Source: Verrucomicrobiota bacterium
GTDB taxonomy: Bacteria > Verrucomicrobiota > Verrucomicrobiia > Limisphaerales > JAFMIX01
Length of the DNA stretch: 15,668 nucleotides
Reading direction: 5' to 3'
Assembly: GCA_026397895.1 (NCBI GenBank)
Contig: JAPLTZ010000296.1
Location: 8,408-24,075 of the forward strand
The translations under genes and the position numbers were made by a program. The notes under the pieces were generated by a model. It did no database searches and was not told the origin of the DNA. It worked only from the letters and a program-made list of their open reading frames with translations. Positions 13,029-15,668 of this stretch are shown in pieces. Position 1 is the stretch's first letter. Every line of letters begins with the position of its first letter.

Positions 13029-15065
13029 TCACTGCGCGCGCGCGCGGAAGAAGCGGTTCGTGTAGCCCGGCGCGTTCGTCTCGCTGAAGCTGATGATGCC
13101 CACACCGGAGCTGTTCGTGATGATGGGCGACCAGGTGCTGGCGAAATTCGTCGAGCCTTGCACGATGTAATTCGTGTTCGCGCTGCCCAGCAGCGTGGCG
13201 GTGAACTTGTTCGTCGCATACCCCCAGTTCGTGAACCGCGAGGCGCCGTTGCTCGCGATGAGATACAACTGCGCCGTGACGCTCGTCACCGCGCCCGCCA
13301 CGTTCGTGATGACCACCGCGTAGCCGCCTTCCTTCGCCGCCGTGAAATTCGTCACCGTCATCGAGTTCGTCGTGCGCCCGGTGTAATTGATTCCGTTCGT
13401 CCGCCACTGATACGCCAGCGGCGTGGTGCCGGTGGCGGTCACGGAGAGCGTGGCGTTGCTGCCCGCCACCACGGTGCGGCTGGCCGGCTGGCTGGTGACG
13501 ACCGGCGGCGCGGCCAGCGTGTAGGTCAGCGTGACATTGCCGGACGCGCCGCCCACGCCGTCGCTCACAATGTAATAGACCGTGCCGCCGGTCGCGGCGA
13601 ACACGGCGGTCTCCCTGCCGGCGGCGTTGTTCGTGCTGCTGCACGCGACGGAGGCGAGGCTCAGGAAATCCGTGACCGACCCGGTGTAGATGGCGAGGAT
13701 GTTGTTGAACGCGGCGACCGCGTCCACCGTGAGCGTGCCGTTCACGGGCGGCTGGTAGGAATACCAATACGACGCTCCGCCCGCCTCGCCGCAATGGTTC
13801 GGTTCGCCCGGCTCCTTCACCGCGCCGAACGTGCTGAACAACTGCGAGCCGCTGTAGCCGGCGGCGGGTGCGGCGACGTTCAGGCCGGAGCCGGTGTCGG
13901 ATTCGTCGCGGAACTTGGATTGGGCGATGGCGTTGGGGTCGAACCCGCCGTCGCGGGAATTGATCTGCACCTGCGCCACGGCGGAGGTGATGGTGCGCGG
14001 GCGGTTGCCGCCAATCATGGTCTGCGTGACTTTCACGGCGTAATTGCCCACGTCGCCGGCGTTGACGTTGGGCAGGACCAGCGCGCTGCCGCCGCCAGCG
14101 GTGATGAGGTCGGTGCCGTCGCGCTGCCACAGAAATTGGATGGACTCGATCTCGGGATTGCTGGCATCCACTTGCACCGCGAGCGAGACGGTGTTGCTGA
14201 ACCCCACCGTCTTGTCGCGCGGCTGCACCAGAATCACCGGCAACAGGTCGGTCGTCTGTTCCAGCGCCCATGTCAGGGTGATGTTGCCCCGCGCGCCGTA
14301 AAATCCGTCCACGGCGATCTCGTATTCCGTGTCGGCGACGACGTTGAACGAAACCGCGCTGCCGAGAAAACCGCCGCTGTCGTCGTCCCCCGCCACCGGC
14401 ACCAGCGTGGCGAGCGAACCGGTCGGGGTGTTGGTGTAGATGCCCAGTGTCGTGTCGAACCCGCTGCCGCGCGTGTGGAACGTGGCGATGCCGCCGGTCG
14501 TCGGGTGCCACTTGAACCACACGGAACGGTTGCCGGGCTTGCCGGGCAGACTCGGCGGGCTGCCGTGATCCGGTTCAAAGGATTCCTTGGAGGCGTTGGT
14601 GTTGGTCGTGCGCCCCACGCCGCCGGACGGGTTCAGCAACGGACGCCCGCTGTAGGCATCGCTCGCCGGCAGCACGGGAATGTTCGTCACCACCAGCGGC
14701 GCCACCACGCTGTTCAGCGCGCCCTCGGAATTCCACACCACCACGCTGTAACCGCCCGCGTCCACCGGCTGCACGCTCTGGATGGAAAAATTGTCCGTCG
14801 CCGGACTGGAGGAATAGCTGTTTGTCTGCCCGGGAATATTCACCCCGTTCAGCCGCCACTGAAAAAACAGCGGCGGCGTTCCCACCGCCGTCACGCTGAA
14901 ACTCGCGGCGCTGCCCGCCGACACATTCACCGCCACCGGCTGGTTTGTGATGGTCAACGTCGCCGCGCCCGCCGTCCCGCCCAGCCACCCGGTCATCAGG
15001 ATCAGCAGCCCGCACCCGACGGCAAACCCCGGCAGAGAATTTGGTTTGAAGATTTTTGCGCTCAT
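13029..15065 (-). CDS. Large secreted protein with alternating Ig-like and PPC-type domains
   Basis: The 678-aa product starts with a signal peptide (about residues 12-35, hydrophobic LLILMTGWLGGTAGA). Domains in order: Ig-like 1 (38-127, FFQWRLNG and AGGYSVVVWN), PPC-like 1 (150-268, EPDHG, SVWFKW, FDTTLGIYT), Ig-like 2 (277-368, FLWQRDG, VGNYAVKV), PPC-like 2 (405-517, EPGEPNHCG, WYSYQPP, NILAIYTG), Ig-like 3 (520-603, YQWRTNG, GGYAVVITN), and a C-terminal beta domain (604-678) ending RFFRARAQ. This is a typical verrucomicrobial surface or exported adhesin-like architecture; no catalytic motif is visible. I chose ATG 15065 because the ATG at 15128 would put 21 polar residues before the signal peptide and lies upstream of the likely promoter. 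The ending may be a sorting signal, which is an inference. Confidence 0.85.
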   Translation of the reverse strand: MSAKIFKPNSLPGFAVGCGLLILMTGWLGGTAGAATLTITNQPVAVNVSAGSAASFSVTAVGTPPLFFQWRLNGVNIPGQTNSYSSSPATDNFSIQSVQPVDAGGYSVVVWNSEGALNSVVAPLVVTNIPVLPASDAYSGRPLLNPSGGVGRTTNTNASKESFEPDHGSPPSLPGKPGNRSVWFKWHPTTGGIATFHTRGSGFDTTLGIYTNTPTGSLATLVPVAGDDDSGGFLGSAVSFNVVADTEYEIAVDGFYGARGNITLTWALEQTTDLLPVILVQPRDKTVGFSNTVSLAVQVDASNPEIESIQFLWQRDGTDLITAGGGSALVLPNVNAGDVGNYAVKVTQTMIGGNRPRTITSAVAQVQINSRDGGFDPNAIAQSKFRDESDTGSGLNVAAPAAGYSGSQLFSTFGAVKEPGEPNHCGEAGGASYWYSYQPPVNGTLTVDAVAAFNNILAIYTGSVTDFLSLASVACSSTNNAAGRETAVFAATGGTVYYIVSDGVGGASGNVTLTYTLAAPPVVTSQPASRTVVAGSNATLSVTATGTTPLAYQWRTNGINYTGRTTNSMTVTNFTAAKEGGYAVVITNVAGAVTSVTAQLYLIASNGASRFTNWGYATNKFTATLLGSANTNYIVQGSTNFASTWSPIITNSSGVGIISFSETNAPGYTNRFFRARAQ

Positions 15066-15084
15066 GGGTGGCTGGCAAATCCAG

Positions 15085-15112
15085 TTGATAGCAGAACCAT
15101 ACTCCGAAACAA
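15085..15112 (-). promoter_or_regulatory. Candidate extended -10 promoter of the Ig/PPC gene
   Basis: On the minus strand TTGTTT (15107-15112), a 16-bp spacer, and TATCAA (15085-15090) preceded by TGC, giving an extended -10. The leader to ATG 15065 would be about 13 nt. Confidence 0.35.
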
Positions 15113-15162
15113 GGCAATCTTCTACCACCGATTAGCTTGTCAGCCGCCGCCCGGTTCTGCTA
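15089..15162. repeat. 10-bp inverted repeat GGTTCTGCTA in a divergent intergenic region
   Basis: TAGCAGAACC at 15089-15098 is the exact reverse complement of GGTTCTGCTA at 15153-15162, 54 bp apart. Each copy overlaps the -10 region of one of the two divergent candidate promoters in the same relative orientation, so the shared motif may be a promoter element or an operator. Confidence 0.5.
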
Positions 15163-15166
15163 GACC
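15137..15166 (+). promoter_or_regulatory. Candidate extended -10 promoter of the FecR-domain gene
   Basis: TTGTCA (15137-15142), an 18-bp spacer, and TAGACC (15161-15166) preceded by TGC. The -35 is good, the -10 weak apart from the extended TGn. Transcription would begin close to the TTG start at 15187. Confidence 0.35.
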
Positions 15167-15186
15167 AAGCACAACGCCACCACACC

Positions 15187-15668
15187 TTGAACCGCGCCCA
15201 AATCAAATCGCACCTCGGAACGCTGCTGCTCCTGCTCGCCGTCGGGTTGGCCGGGAATGTCTGCGCCGCCTCCGACGCCCTCCTGCTCACCCTCGAAGGC
15301 AAAGTCGAAATCTCCCCCGCCGGCCAGACCGCGTGGTCGCCGGGCGCGACCAACCAGACCCTCCGCGTCGGCGACCGCCTCCGCACCGGCCTTCGCGCCC
15401 GCGCCACCGTCCGCCTCTCCAATCTCACAACCCTGCGCGTCAACGAACTCACCACGCTGCAAATCCAGCCGCCCTCCGCCGTCGGCAAACAGGCCGGGCT
15501 CGACCTGAAATCCGGCTCCACCTATTTCTTCAGCCGCGAGCGCGGCAACGAAACCGAGTTCCGCACCCCGCTCGCCTCCGGCGCGATTCGCGGCACCGAG
15601 TTCAACCTCGCCGTCGCCGACGATGGCCGCAGCGAAGTCACCTTGATTGACGGCGCCGTCACCCTCGC
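15187..15668 (+). CDS. FecR-domain secreted protein, N-terminal part (runs off the window)
   Basis: I use a TTG start at 15187: the product then begins MNRAQIKSHLG followed by a hydrophobic signal core (LLLLLAVGLAG, 13-23) and a likely cleavage after VCA. The in-frame stop at 15133-15135 limits alternatives and there is no ATG in between. About 160 residues are visible. Residues 33-160 match the FecR fold: LTLEGKVEISPAG, LRVGDRLRTG, ATVRLSNLTTLRV, LDLKSGSTYFFSR, FRTPLASGAIRGTEFNLAV and VTLIDGAVTL, with the characteristic RGTEF motif. FecR domains are anti-sigma output modules in TonB systems, but in Verrucomicrobiota they are also common in large secreted or periplasmic proteins. The N-terminal signal peptide and absence of a preceding cytoplasmic anti-sigma part favour the second kind. 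The remainder lies beyond the window. Confidence 0.8.
   Translation, partial: MNRAQIKSHLGTLLLLLAVGLAGNVCAASDALLLTLEGKVEISPAGQTAWSPGATNQTLRVGDRLRTGLRARATVRLSNLTTLRVNELTTLQIQPPSAVGKQAGLDLKSGSTYFFSRERGNETEFRTPLASGAIRGTEFNLAVADDGRSEVTLIDGAVTL

Noticed and set aside
13033..13046. Alternating CG run as a simple repeat or Z-DNA site
   Set aside because: It lies within the codons for the RARAQ ending of the Ig/PPC protein and is short; coding constraint plus high GC explains it.
15066..15128. ATG at 15128 as the start of the Ig/PPC gene
   Set aside because: It would bury the signal peptide behind 21 polar residues and overlap the likely promoter; ATG 15065 gives a normal secretion signal.
11736..15650. 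Very long plus-strand open frame of about 1300 codons
   Set aside because: It is antisense to the serine protease and Ig/PPC genes, has biased Arg/Ala/Gly/His composition and no recognisable domain; long antisense frames are common in high-GC DNA.

Overview
The window is high-GC bacterial DNA, and its protein content points to Verrucomicrobiota, probably the Pedosphaera/Limisphaerales side. The indicators are a large secreted protein that alternates Ig-like and pre-peptidase (PPC-type) domains and ends in an Arg-Ala-Arg tail, a signal-peptide FecR-domain protein, few strong Shine-Dalgarno sites, and many hypothetical proteins. This placement rests on protein style and was not tested by a search. 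There are no tRNA, rRNA or CRISPR features and no recognisable transposase. No gene-free stretch exceeds 300 bases; the longest is 8444-8729 (286 bp), which carries promoter signals.

Layout: (1) 1-390 (+) is the C-terminal end of a polytopic membrane protein that converges on the next operon. (2) 392-7546 (-) is a tightly coupled operon read right to left: a small signal-peptide/single-TM protein (7193-7546), a DUF2334-type polysaccharide deacetylase broken into two frames (5647-7196), an NfrA-like TPR plus outer-membrane protein (3602-5650), an NfrB-like inner-membrane GT2 glycosyltransferase with C-terminal MshEN-like modules that is interrupted by an in-frame amber codon (888-3602), and a conserved-looking hypothetical (392-817). 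Stop/start overlaps ATGA, ATGA and TAATG link the first four. (3) 7742-9101 is a divergent pair of response regulators: a NarL/LuxR-type regulator (-) and a stand-alone CheY-like receiver (+). The receiver has a good sigma-54-type promoter sequence in front and an intrinsic terminator behind. (4) 9152-10273 (-) is wecB, UDP-GlcNAc 2-epimerase. (5) 10391-11836 (+) is a TetA-type MFS transporter with a 36-bp in-frame triplication, and its 3' end runs into a REP/BIME-like palindromic element and a terminator. (6) 11853-15065 (-) holds a secreted trypsin-fold serine protease and a multi-domain Ig/PPC surface protein. (7) 15187-end (+) is a truncated FecR-domain gene diverging from the Ig/PPC gene.

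The main biological story is a putative exopolysaccharide system. In Escherichia coli, NfrB (inner-membrane GT2 with an MshEN domain) and NfrA (TPR plus outer-membrane part) form the phage N4 receptor and make a ManNAc-containing glycan whose precursor, UDP-ManNAc, comes from WecB. Here NfrA-like, NfrB-like, a deacetylase and WecB lie within 10 kb, with two response regulators between them. Both the deacetylase and the synthase are disrupted in this sequence. The operon is therefore either decaying (loss of a phage receptor is one possible cause) or carries two assembly/sequencing errors.
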